5,116 nt of DNA from Synergistaceae bacterium (GTDB lineage: Bacteria; Synergistota; Synergistia; Synergistales; Synergistaceae): the NCBI GenBank assembly GCA_028702015.1, contig JAQVPO010000114.1, positions 1 to 5,116 of the forward strand, given 5' to 3'. Below the pieces are notes generated by a model that saw only the letters and a list, made by a program, of their open reading frames with translations, was not told the origin of the DNA and did not search any database. Below are positions 1-5,116 of the stretch, one piece after another (within the stretch, counting starts at the first letter, position 1; each line of letters begins with the position of its first letter). The position numbers were made by a program, and so were the translations under genes.

Positions 1-1235
1 GCTGACGTAGGAATCGAATCAACGCATGAAGGATGCGCCAGGACTTTGTTTTCTGAGACGATTGCAGCAGCGGTGTACTGAGGGATCATAAACCCGCTGT
101 TGACTCCGCTCTCCGCTACAAGGAACGGGGGCAGGTCAGAAAGTTTGTGATCTACAAGCCTCGCCACTCGCCGCTCGGATATGTTTGCTATCTCAGCCGC
201 AGCTATTCCGAAGAAGTCCATTGCCATCGCGATAGGCTGTCCGTGGAAGTTGCCTCCGCTGATAGCCTCTCCGTCCTCATGGAATATTATCGGGTTGTCA
301 GTTACTGAATTGATCTCAATATTTATGATATTTTCTACATATGCCAGTGCGTCCCTGCTTGCTCCGTGGACCTGGGGCAGACAGCGCAGAGAGTATGCGT
401 CCTGAACACGGTCTTTTTTGTAGGTTTCAACTATTTCGCTGCCTTCGATCAGTCTTCTCATGTTTTCGGCAACGATGCCCTGTCCAACCTGCGGACGCAG
501 ATCGTGGGTACGCCTGTCAAAGGCATATGGAACTGCGTGCAGTGCTTCGGCTGAAAGAGCTGCTGCAATATCCGCATTCTTCATTAGCGTCTTTGCATCA
601 TAGACGCAAAGAGCCGATATCCCGGTCATCACTGTCGTGCCGTTGTTCAATGCAAGCCCTTCTTTAGGCATAAGTTCCACAGGCTTCATTCCGGTAAGGC
701 TCAGCGCCTCTTTTGTCGGCATCCTTCTGCCTTTGTAAAATACTTCGCCAAGCCCTATAAGGGTTATCGCAAGATGCGAAAGGGGGCATAGGTCGCCGCT
801 GGCCCCTACCGATCCCTGGCGCGGGATAACGGGATGTATTCCAAGGTTGAGATAGTTCAGAAGCTGCGTAAGCGTATCGAGGCTTATACCTGAATAGCCT
901 CTGGTAAGTGTGTTTATGCGAAGAAGCATTATAGCCCTTACAAAATCTTCGGGCAATGCCTCTCCAAAACCGCATGCATGGCTCATCAGAAGGTTTTCCT
1001 GCAGCTGGCGGCTCTGGTCGCGCGGAATGACCACTGTAGCAAGGTCTCCGAATCCTGTAGTTACACCATAAACCACACGCCCGTCGTTTACCCACTTTTT
1101 AACTGAATCAGCGCATTCTGCTATAAGTTTTTTTGCGTTAGTGTCAAGCTCGACCTTGTAACCATTCCTCGCAACATTGACAATATCCTGAATCGTTAGA
1201 GATTTTCCATCCAGCACAACTGAATTTTTACACAT
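1..1235 (-). CDS. hutH: Histidine ammonia-lyase HutH (3' end cut off by window edge)
   Basis: Cytoplasmic lyase that converts L-histidine to trans-urocanate and ammonia, the first step of histidine breakdown. The visible 411 residues cover most of a family protein of about 500 aa. Seen directly: Tyr56 in VYGVTTGFG; His86 in LMSHACG; the Ala145-Ser146-Gly147 triad in GSVGASGD, which cyclises to the MIO electrophile; Asn198 in LALNNGT; YSLRC at 281-285; and GGNFHG at 327-332. These match Tyr53, His83, the 142-144 triad, Asn195, Arg283 and Phe329 of Pseudomonas putida HutH (known, recalled). His86 in the substrate pocket and the neighbouring urocanase favour histidine over phenylalanine as substrate. 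The window ends just before the expected NQED segment and the Glu414-like residue, so those cannot be checked. Start: ATG at 1235, 11 nt after AGGAG. An in-frame TTG at 1241, only 5 nt after AGGAG, is the alternative. The gene is transcribed divergently from hutU. Confidence 0.95.
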   Translation of the reverse strand, partial: MCKNSVVLDGKSLTIQDIVNVARNGYKVELDTNAKKLIAECADSVKKWVNDGRVVYGVTTGFGDLATVVIPRDQSRQLQENLLMSHACGFGEALPEDFVRAIMLLRINTLTRGYSGISLDTLTQLLNYLNLGIHPVIPRQGSVGASGDLCPLSHLAITLIGLGEVFYKGRRMPTKEALSLTGMKPVELMPKEGLALNNGTTVMTGISALCVYDAKTLMKNADIAAALSAEALHAVPYAFDRRTHDLRPQVGQGIVAENMRRLIEGSEIVETYKKDRVQDAYSLRCLPQVHGASRDALAYVENIINIEINSVTDNPIIFHEDGEAISGGNFHGQPIAMAMDFFGIAAAEIANISERRVARLVDHKLSDLPPFLVAESGVNSGFMIPQYTAAAIVSENKVLAHPSCVDSIPTS

Positions 1236-1239
1236 TCTC

Positions 1240-1261
1240 AAAACATCTCCTCTTATGTTTT
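1240..1261 (-). promoter_or_regulatory. hutH ribosome binding site displayed in a hairpin loop
   Basis: In the hutH mRNA, AAAACAT (1261-1255) and ATGTTTT (1246-1240) form a perfect 7-bp stem around the 8-nt loop AAGAGGAG, which contains the Shine-Dalgarno sequence. The stem ends 4 nt before the ATG at 1235 and covers most of the alternative TTG start (1241-1239). Folding would expose the SD, shorten its effective distance to the ATG and mask the TTG. The stem is AU-rich and therefore weak, so its occupancy in the cell is uncertain. Confidence 0.45.
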
Positions 1262-1286
1262 TACTGCGTATCTCCTGGGTATCTGG

Positions 1287-1295
1287 TGCTATAAT
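1287..1295 (+). promoter_or_regulatory. Candidate extended -10 promoter for hutU
   Basis: TGCTATAAT on the plus strand is a perfect extended -10 element (TGn followed by TATAAT). No good -35 box lies 16-18 bp upstream. A start near 1302 would give hutU a leader of about 160 nt. It competes with the candidate at 1360-1388, and the sequence alone does not decide between them. Confidence 0.35.
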
Positions 1296-1359
1296 CGTGA
1301 CATTACCTAGATGAAGCTTTTTACTGTTAGTTATTTATCACATTTCACAGCTTTAATAC

Positions 1360-1388
1360 TTTCCATTCCTAAATCTTTGCGTTACAAT
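1360..1388 (+). promoter_or_regulatory. Candidate second promoter for hutU, overlapping the hutH promoter
   Basis: TTTCCA (1360-1365, 4 of 6 consensus bases), a 17-bp spacer and TACAAT (1383-1388, 5 of 6) form a plausible rightward promoter starting near 1395, about 70 nt before the hutU ATG. Its -10 shares bases 1387-1388 with the leftward hutH -10, so the two could not be occupied by polymerase together. Confidence 0.3.
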
Positions 1389-1416
1389 TATATAGTCAGA
1401 TATTTTTCATAGTCAA
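1387..1416 (-). promoter_or_regulatory. Predicted sigma70-type promoter of hutH
   Basis: Read leftward, TTGACT (1416-1411) and a perfect TATAAT (1392-1387) are separated by 18 bp. This is the best consensus promoter in the window. Transcription would start near 1380, giving hutH a leader of about 145 nt. The leader shows no riboswitch that I recognise. Confidence 0.6.
1392..1415 (+). repeat. Direct repeat ATAGTCA, candidate operator at the hutH promoter
   Basis: ATAGTCA occurs at 1392-1398 and again at 1409-1415, a 17-bp offset. The copies sit at the two ends of the hutH promoter spacer. The right copy overlaps the -35 box, and the left copy begins at the first base of the -10. A repressor or activator binding both copies would control the hutH promoter and possibly the overlapping hutU promoter. 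The repeat is short, and no regulator gene is visible in the window, so the role is inferred from placement alone. Confidence 0.35.
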
Positions 1417-1463
1417 GGGAAATATCCCGAATAATTTAAAATTGTGAATGGAGTTGATCCAGA

Positions 1464-3479
1464 ATGTTTGATCCAAAAACAGGTAAAGCACTAGAAATCA
1501 CCTTGGATTTTTCAGAAGGGCTGCCGCCGAAGGCGGAATTCGAGCCGGGAATCAGACGTGCTCCAAACAGGGGACAGGTACTGAACGATAAAGAGACGGT
1601 ACTGGCTCTTAAAAATGCGCTGCGTTACATCCCTGAAAAATACCATAAGGAAATGGCTCCGGAATTTCTGGAGGAATACAGGGAACACGGACGTATATAC
1701 GGATATCGTTTCAGGCCACAGGGACACATTTTCGGAAAGCCCATAGAGGAATACAGGGGCAAATGCATAGAGGGAAGGGCATTCCAGGTAATGATCGACA
1801 ACAACCTGGACTTTGACGTGGCTCTCTATCCGTATGAACTTGTCACATACGGGGAAACAGGGCAGGTATGCCAGAACTGGATGCAGTACAGGCTTATAAA
1901 GAAGTATCTTGAAATACTGACTCCGGACCAGACTCTGGTAGTGCAGTCAGGACATCCTCTTGGTCTTTTCCGCTCAGATCCTTCAGCGCCAAGGGTAATA
2001 CTTACGAACGGACTTATGGTAGGCATGTTCGACAACCCAAAGGATTTCACCAGGGCAGCGGCTCTCGGAGTAGCAAATTACGGACAGATGACAGCTGGAG
2101 GATGGATGTACATAGGCCCGCAGGGCATAGTTCACGGTACATACAATACGCTTCTGAACGCCGGCAGGAGCAGATTCCACCTTCCTGAAGGCAAGGGACT
2201 TGCCGGACATCTTTTTGTCTCATCAGGACTGGGCGGGATGAGCGGTGCCCAGCCGAAGGCAGCCGAAATAGCAGGAGCTGCGTCAATAATCGCAGAGGTA
2301 GACCCGTCGCGCATAGATACAAGGCACAGCCAGGGATGGGTCAGCAGGAGGACAAAGGATCTTCCCGAAGCTTTCAGATGGGCAAAGGAAGCGATGGAGG
2401 AGGGAAGTCCCCTTTCCATAGCCTACGAGGGCAACATAGTCGACCTTCTGCAGTTCGCGCTGGACAACGACATTAAGATAGAGCTCCTCTCCGACCAGAC
2501 ATCATGCCATGCGGTCTATGACGGAGGATACTGTCCGCAGGGTATTTCGTTCGAAGAGAGGACGAGGCTGCTTGACGAAGACAAGGAGAAATTCCGCAGT
2601 CTCGTAAACAAGACCCTCAGGAAGCATTACGAACTGATCAAGGCGCTGACAGAGAAAGGAACATATTTCTTCGATTACGGCAACTCCTTCATGAGGGCCG
2701 TATTTGACGCCGGAGTCACAGAAATAGCCAAAAACGGAGTTGATACATATGAAGGATTCGTCTTCCCGTCATATGTGGAAGATATCATGGGTCCGCTCCT
2801 TTTCGACTACGGCTACGGCCCATTCCGCTGGTGCTGCCTAAGCCGCGATCCTGAAGACCTCAGGAAGACAGACAAAGCTGCAATGGACTGCATCGATCCT
2901 AACCGCAGGTTCCAGGACCATGACAACTGGGCATGGATCAGGGACGCTGAAAAAAATAAACTGGTCGTAGGGACACAGTGCAGGATACTATACCAGGATG
3001 AAGAAGGAAGGATGCGCATAGCGCTTAAATTCAACGAAATGGTGCGTACGGGAGAGATAGGGCCTGTAATGCTCGGCAGAGACCACCACGACGTATCCGG
3101 TACAGATTCGCCTTATCGCGAGACCTCCAACATCAAGGACGGAAGCAATGTAATGGCAGAGATGGCCATACACTGTTTTGCAGGAAACTGTGCCAGAGGC
3201 ATGAGTCTTGTTGCACTGCACAACGGCGGGGGAGTAGGAACAGGCAAAGCTGTAAACGGAGGTTTCGGCCTTGTTCTGGACGGAAGCGAAAGGGTCGACA
3301 GCATTATAAGATCTTCCCTGAGCTGGGACGTGATCAGCGGAGTTGCCAGACGCGGATGGGCAAGAAATAAAAACGCCCTTTCAACGGTGGCAGAATTCAA
3401 CCGCAAGAGAAGCGACGGCCATATAACCGTTCCCTTCATTGCTGATGATGAATATCTGACAAAACTTGTAAAAGGATAA
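1464..3479 (+). CDS. hutU: Urocanate hydratase (urocanase), long form
   Basis: NAD+-dependent cytoplasmic enzyme that hydrates trans-urocanate to 4-imidazolone-5-propionate, the second step of histidine degradation. NAD+ serves as a tightly bound electrophile and not as a redox cofactor. At 671 aa it matches the animal UROC1-type enzyme (about 676 aa), not the usual bacterial HutU (about 555 aa). The extra length lies in the first 100 residues and around 460-510. Seen: ELVTYG with Tyr129, the counterpart of P. putida Tyr52; YGQMTAGG; SGLGGMSGAQ at 254-263, a glycine-rich NAD-binding segment; SDQTSCH; FDYGN at 403-407; GPFRW at 452-456; RDHHDVSGTDSP at 539-550; and HNGGGVG at 586-592. The position of P. 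putida Cys410 is Asp448. The RBS is a modest TGGAG 10 nt before the ATG. The next gene follows after 15 bp, so the two are very probably cotranscribed. Confidence 0.96.
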   Translation: MFDPKTGKALEITLDFSEGLPPKAEFEPGIRRAPNRGQVLNDKETVLALKNALRYIPEKYHKEMAPEFLEEYREHGRIYGYRFRPQGHIFGKPIEEYRGKCIEGRAFQVMIDNNLDFDVALYPYELVTYGETGQVCQNWMQYRLIKKYLEILTPDQTLVVQSGHPLGLFRSDPSAPRVILTNGLMVGMFDNPKDFTRAAALGVANYGQMTAGGWMYIGPQGIVHGTYNTLLNAGRSRFHLPEGKGLAGHLFVSSGLGGMSGAQPKAAEIAGAASIIAEVDPSRIDTRHSQGWVSRRTKDLPEAFRWAKEAMEEGSPLSIAYEGNIVDLLQFALDNDIKIELLSDQTSCHAVYDGGYCPQGISFEERTRLLDEDKEKFRSLVNKTLRKHYELIKALTEKGTYFFDYGNSFMRAVFDAGVTEIAKNGVDTYEGFVFPSYVEDIMGPLLFDYGYGPFRWCCLSRDPEDLRKTDKAAMDCIDPNRRFQDHDNWAWIRDAEKNKLVVGTQCRILYQDEEGRMRIALKFNEMVRTGEIGPVMLGRDHHDVSGTDSPYRETSNIKDGSNVMAEMAIHCFAGNCARGMSLVALHNGGGVGTGKAVNGGFGLVLDGSERVDSIIRSSLSWDVISGVARRGWARNKNALSTVAEFNRKRSDGHITVPFIADDEYLTKLVKG

Positions 3480-3494
3480 TAGGGGGGTATCTGT

Positions 3495-4124
3495 ATGAAA
3501 TTTGAAAAAATGGAGATACGTGCGTTCCTTGACGAGCTTGCCTCGGATTCACCGGCACCCGGAGGGGGCAGTGTCGCTGCCCTTTGCGCATCTCTGTCTG
3601 CAGCACTTGTTTCAATGGTGGCAAACCTCACTATTGGAAAGGAAAAATACAAAGAGAACTGGTCTGTAATGGAAGAAGTAGCTGAGAAAAGCGAATCCCT
3701 GAGGTTTAAATTTGTTGATTTGATGAACGAAGACACTGAATCTTTCAATACCTTTATGGCTGCGCTTAAAATGCCAAAGGCGACAGAAGAGGAAAAATGC
3801 CTTCGCAAAAAAGCAATGGGAGAAGCGTCAAAGCTTGCTACTGAAATCCCTCTTCTCACGCTTGAAGCCTGTGTGGAAGTAGCTGAGCTGGCATATTCAG
3901 CAGCAAAAAACGGCAACGCAAACACAATAAGCGATGCTGGAAGCGCGGCTCTGATCGCAGAGGCAGCCGGAAGGGCGGCAGCTTACAATGTTAAGATCAA
4001 CCTTCCAGGTGTAACTGACGCGACTTTTGCAGGGGATTTCAGAATGCGTATGACAGAGGCACTTCATCAGCTAAAAATCAACGCAGATAAAACTTCAGAA
4101 ATTCTTGACGGCACTCTGCAATAA
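3495..4124 (+). CDS. fchA: Formiminotetrahydrofolate cyclodeaminase family protein
   Basis: Stand-alone 209-aa member of the FTCD cyclodeaminase/cyclohydrolase family (FTCD_C). The expected reaction is 5-formimino-THF to 5,10-methenyl-THF plus NH3, which moves the formimino carbon of histidine into the folate C1 pool. Seen: the N-terminal signature SPAPGGGSVAAL (PGGGS at 22-26), a mainly helical body, and NANTISDAGSAALIAEAAGR at 141-160 followed by AAYNVKINL, all typical of the family. Length is normal for a single-domain protein. The formiminotransferase domain fused to it in mammals is absent and must be encoded elsewhere if this gene acts in the glutamate route. A strong purine-rich RBS (A followed by six G, 3481-3487) lies 7 nt before the ATG and 15 bp or less past the hutU stop. 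Some family members are methenyl-THF cyclohydrolases, but the hut context favours cyclodeaminase. Confidence 0.9.
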   Translation: MKFEKMEIRAFLDELASDSPAPGGGSVAALCASLSAALVSMVANLTIGKEKYKENWSVMEEVAEKSESLRFKFVDLMNEDTESFNTFMAALKMPKATEEEKCLRKKAMGEASKLATEIPLLTLEACVEVAELAYSAAKNGNANTISDAGSAALIAEAAGRAAAYNVKINLPGVTDATFAGDFRMRMTEALHQLKINADKTSEILDGTLQ

Positions 4125-4138
4125 ATTCAGCACCTGTA

Positions 4139-4168
4139 TAGACAGACCTCCTTACAGCCAGATATAAT
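4139..4168 (+). promoter_or_regulatory. Candidate promoter embedded in the terminator stem-loop
   Basis: TAGACA (4139-4144, 5 of 6 consensus bases), an 18-bp spacer and a perfect TATAAT (4163-4168) in the loop form a good sigma70 promoter for the downstream small membrane-protein gene. A start near 4175 falls in the right arm, so the new transcript would lack the hairpin and have a leader of about 50 nt. AT-rich loops can give a -10 by chance, hence the moderate score. Confidence 0.4.
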
Positions 4169-4189
4169 AAGCTGGCTGTAAGGAGGTCT
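4144..4189 (+). terminator. Perfect 18-bp stem, probable terminator of the hutU-fchA operon
   Basis: Arms 4144-4161 and 4172-4189 are perfectly complementary over 18 bp, with a 10-nt AT-rich loop, 19 nt after the cyclodeaminase stop. The following bases (TATTATTACAT) are U-rich but interrupted, so termination may be partial or need help. The left arm contains ACCTCCTT, the anti-Shine-Dalgarno core, and the right arm contains AAGGAGGT, a full Shine-Dalgarno sequence. No start codon is placed to use the latter: ATT ATT ACA TAA follows. Confidence 0.7.
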
Positions 4190-4224
4190 ATTATTACATA
4201 AACTTTAAAAGGAGCTCTTTGCCC

Positions 4225-4455
4225 GTGAAAAAAAAATATTTTTTTGTTGTTATCCCTTATCTGCTAAGCGCCATATGCGGAATATCCTACAAAATGATCG
4301 GTCAGGAAATCGCTCCTGACGGCACTCTTGTTGAGGCTTTTGGATTTATACCGCTCTCATTTTTATTTTTTTTCATTGGAACAGCTGCAGCAATTATATT
4401 GGTCATTAAATCAGCGATAAAAAATATCCGGAAAAGCAAAGACCAGGACAAATAA
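4225..4455 (+). CDS. Small two-helix membrane protein, DUF3955-like
   Basis: A 76-aa protein of unknown function. It opens with MKKK, then a hydrophobic segment (about 4-22, FFVVIPYLLSAICGI), a short polar stretch with DGTL at 32-35, a second helix (about 39-63, rich in F, L, I and A) and a lysine-rich tail (KNIRKSKDQDK). The layout with APDGTLVEAF followed by FIPL resembles the small DUF3955 family of Firmicutes-like membrane proteins. This is recalled, not searched. The positive-inside rule puts both ends in the cytoplasm. Start: GTG at 4225, 10 nt after AGGAG (4210-4214). An in-frame TTG at 4219, 4 nt after it, would add two residues. The GTG is followed directly by nine A. The gene has its own promoter candidate and probably is not part of the hut pathway. 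It converges on the next gene with 21 bp between stops. Confidence 0.75.
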   Translation: MKKKYFFVVIPYLLSAICGISYKMIGQEIAPDGTLVEAFGFIPLSFLFFFIGTAAAIILVIKSAIKNIRKSKDQDK

Positions 4456-4476
4456 ATATATTGTTCTGAAAGATTT

Positions 4477-4902
4477 TTATATGTTAATAAATATCAAGCC
4501 CGATATACAGAGTATCATGCCTATGATATTGTTCAGCGTAAGATTTTCCCTGTAGAAAAATACCCCTATAACCACCAGCGCTGCTGCGAGACATATATTT
4601 GCGATCAGAGAGCCGATGCTGATGTTCCATCCTGCCCTGTACATCATTATGAATCCAAGTTCAAGACATACTATTGAAACACCAAGCACGAGACTGTTCC
4701 ATTTTATGGCACCTACATCGGAGCAAAAGCTTCTGAAATGGCCGGTAAATAAATAAAGGGCAAGACATATCAGGGCGGCTACAATATATGTGACAAGCAG
4801 AGAAAAATATGGATCGGCCCCCCCAGACAGCGATTTTGAACAAATATGATAAAGAACATTTGAAAAAACAATAAATCCGATCGGCCAGTAGTAGCTCCAC
4901 AT
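4477..4902 (-). CDS. Half-size EamA/DMT-superfamily membrane transporter
   Basis: A 141-aa integral membrane protein with about five predicted helices (roughly 4-21, 33-53, 69-88, 97-117 and 124-141). It has the layout of a single EamA repeat, whereas typical DMT permeases have two repeats and about 300 aa. The C-terminal part, with GSLIAN, FFYREN and LTLNNIIGMILCISGLIFIN, matches the end of EamA domains, where an acidic residue and a glycine-rich last helix recur. YRAGWNISIGS at 88-98 is the most distinctive polar stretch. Single-repeat proteins of this kind are expected to work as dimers, as in SMR transporters, and the substrate is unknown. Start: ATG at 4902 with GGAGG 11 nt upstream. An earlier in-frame ATG (4920) is closed by TAG after five codons. 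It converges with the preceding small gene and is transcribed on its own. Confidence 0.82.
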   Translation of the reverse strand: MWSYYWPIGFIVFSNVLYHICSKSLSGGADPYFSLLVTYIVAALICLALYLFTGHFRSFCSDVGAIKWNSLVLGVSIVCLELGFIMMYRAGWNISIGSLIANICLAAALVVIGVFFYRENLTLNNIIGMILCISGLIFINI

Positions 4903-4918
4903 CTATCTCTTTTCCTCC

Positions 4919-4949
4919 ATGTCAGATATTTTTTCGGTCTGCCTGACAT
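4919..4949 (-). repeat. Inverted repeat in the EamA-like gene's leader
   Basis: ATGTCAG (4919-4925) and CTGACAT (4943-4949) are perfect 7-bp arms separated by 17 bp. In the leftward transcript the second arm runs directly into the GGAGG ribosome binding site, so the structure could be a leader hairpin that limits ribosome access, or at DNA level a protein-binding site. A near-repeat, GATATTTTTT against CATATATTTTTT, lies alongside. Confidence 0.4.
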
Positions 4950-4970
4950 ATATTTTTTAGGACACTGGCT

Positions 4971-5000
4971 ATCATAGATCAAACCTAGCTCATAAATCAA
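4971..5000 (-). promoter_or_regulatory. Predicted promoter of the EamA-like gene
   Basis: Read leftward, TTGATT (5000-4995) and TATGAT (4976-4971, 5 of 6 consensus bases) are separated by 18 bp. The -35 box starts 3 bp past the terminator-like hairpin at 5003-5065, as expected for an independent unit. A start near 4964 leaves a leader of about 60 nt that contains the inverted repeat at 4919-4949. Confidence 0.4.
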
Positions 5001-5002
5001 CT

Positions 5003-5065
5003 AAAACTGAACGGCGGCGGAACAAATCCATCGGACTCACATTCCGCAGCCGTTCATTCAGTTTT
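5003..5065 (-). terminator. Imperfect GC-rich hairpin, probable terminator of a gene beyond the right edge
   Basis: AAAACTGA plus ACGGCGGCGGAA (5003-5022) pairs with the complement of 5042-5065, interrupted by one mismatch and a 4-nt bulge, around a 19-nt loop. A-rich and T-rich ends flank the GC core, so it could stop transcription from either side. Leftward transcripts end in CAGTTTTAG, rightward ones in CAGTTTTGTTCT. Since the gene to the left is leftward and has its own promoter, the natural client is a leftward gene ending near 5079. Confidence 0.5.
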
Positions 5066-5078
5066 GTTCTATCGTAGG

Positions 5079-5116
5079 CTATGCAGCATCTTTATTAAGG
5101 ACTCTTAATATAGCTA
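5079..5116 (-). CDS. Possible C-terminal tail of an unidentified leftward gene
   Basis: One minus-strand frame is open from the right edge for eleven full codons (AILRVLNKDAA) and stops at TAG (5081-5079), 13 bp before the terminator-like hairpin. The other two minus frames are stopped within about 20 nt. Placement relative to the terminator is the main support. The fragment is far too short to name a family and could be non-coding. Confidence 0.25.
   Translation of the reverse strand, partial: AILRVLNKDAA

Noticed and set aside
181..667. Three overlapping plus-strand open frames of 62-108 codons
   Set aside because: They lie opposite hutH, whose conserved active-site motifs are intact in the minus frame. 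They have no convincing starts or recognisable families.
664..1095. 143-codon minus-strand open frame
   Set aside because: Same strand as hutH but another frame, with an odd Arg/Pro/Cys-rich composition. It is a shadow of hutH.
1338..1349. Two TCACA pentamers 7 bp apart, resembling CRP half-sites
   Set aside because: They are in direct, not inverted, orientation and lack the N6 spacing of a CRP site.
1417..1428. GGGA-AATA-TCCC short palindrome before hutU
   Set aside because: Only four pairs around a 4-nt loop, expected by chance in AT-rich DNA.
3113..3925. 270-codon minus-strand open frame antisense to the hutU-fchA junction
   Set aside because: It is long, but both sense genes carry family motifs over the same bases. 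Its Ser/Ala-rich low-complexity product looks like antisense of gapless codon use, and it has no clear ribosome binding site that I could identify.
5003..5065. Hairpin considered as a MITE, insertion-sequence end or attC site
   Set aside because: No target-site duplication, no transposase and no attC core pairs. Its position between a possible stop codon and a promoter fits a terminator better.
5093..5110. TATTAAG-GACT-CTTAATA hairpin at the right edge
   Set aside because: A weak AT-rich stem near the window end, possibly inside coding sequence. There is not enough context to call it a feature.
1..5116. Searched for tRNA genes, CRISPR repeats, phage or defence genes
   Set aside because: No cloverleaf, regular spaced repeats or recognisable mobile or defence motifs were seen on either strand.

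Overview
The window carries part of a histidine-utilisation (hut) locus, followed by two small membrane-protein genes. From left to right it holds: (1) a leftward histidine ammonia-lyase gene (hutH), cut by the left edge after 411 codons; (2) a divergent control region of about 230 bp; (3) a rightward pair, urocanate hydratase (hutU, 671 aa) and a formiminotetrahydrofolate cyclodeaminase-family gene (209 aa), only 15 bp apart and closed by a perfect 18-bp stem; (4) a rightward two-helix membrane protein of about 76 aa; (5) a convergent leftward half-size EamA/DMT transporter of 141 aa; (6) a short regulatory stretch, a terminator-like hairpin and possibly the last codons of another leftward gene at the right edge.

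The hut genes cover non-contiguous steps of one pathway. HutH deaminates L-histidine to urocanate, and HutU hydrates urocanate to imidazolone propionate. The cyclodeaminase acts at the far end, converting 5-formimino-tetrahydrofolate to 5,10-methenyl-tetrahydrofolate plus ammonia. Imidazolonepropionase (HutI) and the glutamate formiminotransferase are not visible and should lie to the left or elsewhere. Using a cyclodeaminase implies that the formimino carbon enters the folate C1 pool instead of being released as formamide or formate. That is common in amino-acid-fermenting anaerobes.

The organism looks like a bacterium of moderate GC with frequent ATA (Ile) and AGG/AGA (Arg) codons, strong AGGAG-type ribosome binding sites and sigma70-like promoters. 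The animal-like long urocanase plus a stand-alone cyclodeaminase suggests an anaerobic amino-acid fermenter (Synergistota, Fusobacteria or Clostridia-like). This is inference, and no marker here fixes the phylum.

I do not see an undescribed defence, mobile or CRISPR-like system. The points most worth a second look are regulatory: face-to-face hut promoters with a 7-bp repeat bracketing the hutH promoter spacer, a hutH ribosome binding site presented in a hairpin loop, and a terminator-like stem whose arms match the Shine-Dalgarno and anti-Shine-Dalgarno sequences and whose loop holds a perfect -10 box. The urocanase also has a non-cysteine residue where the classical short enzyme has its catalytic Cys.
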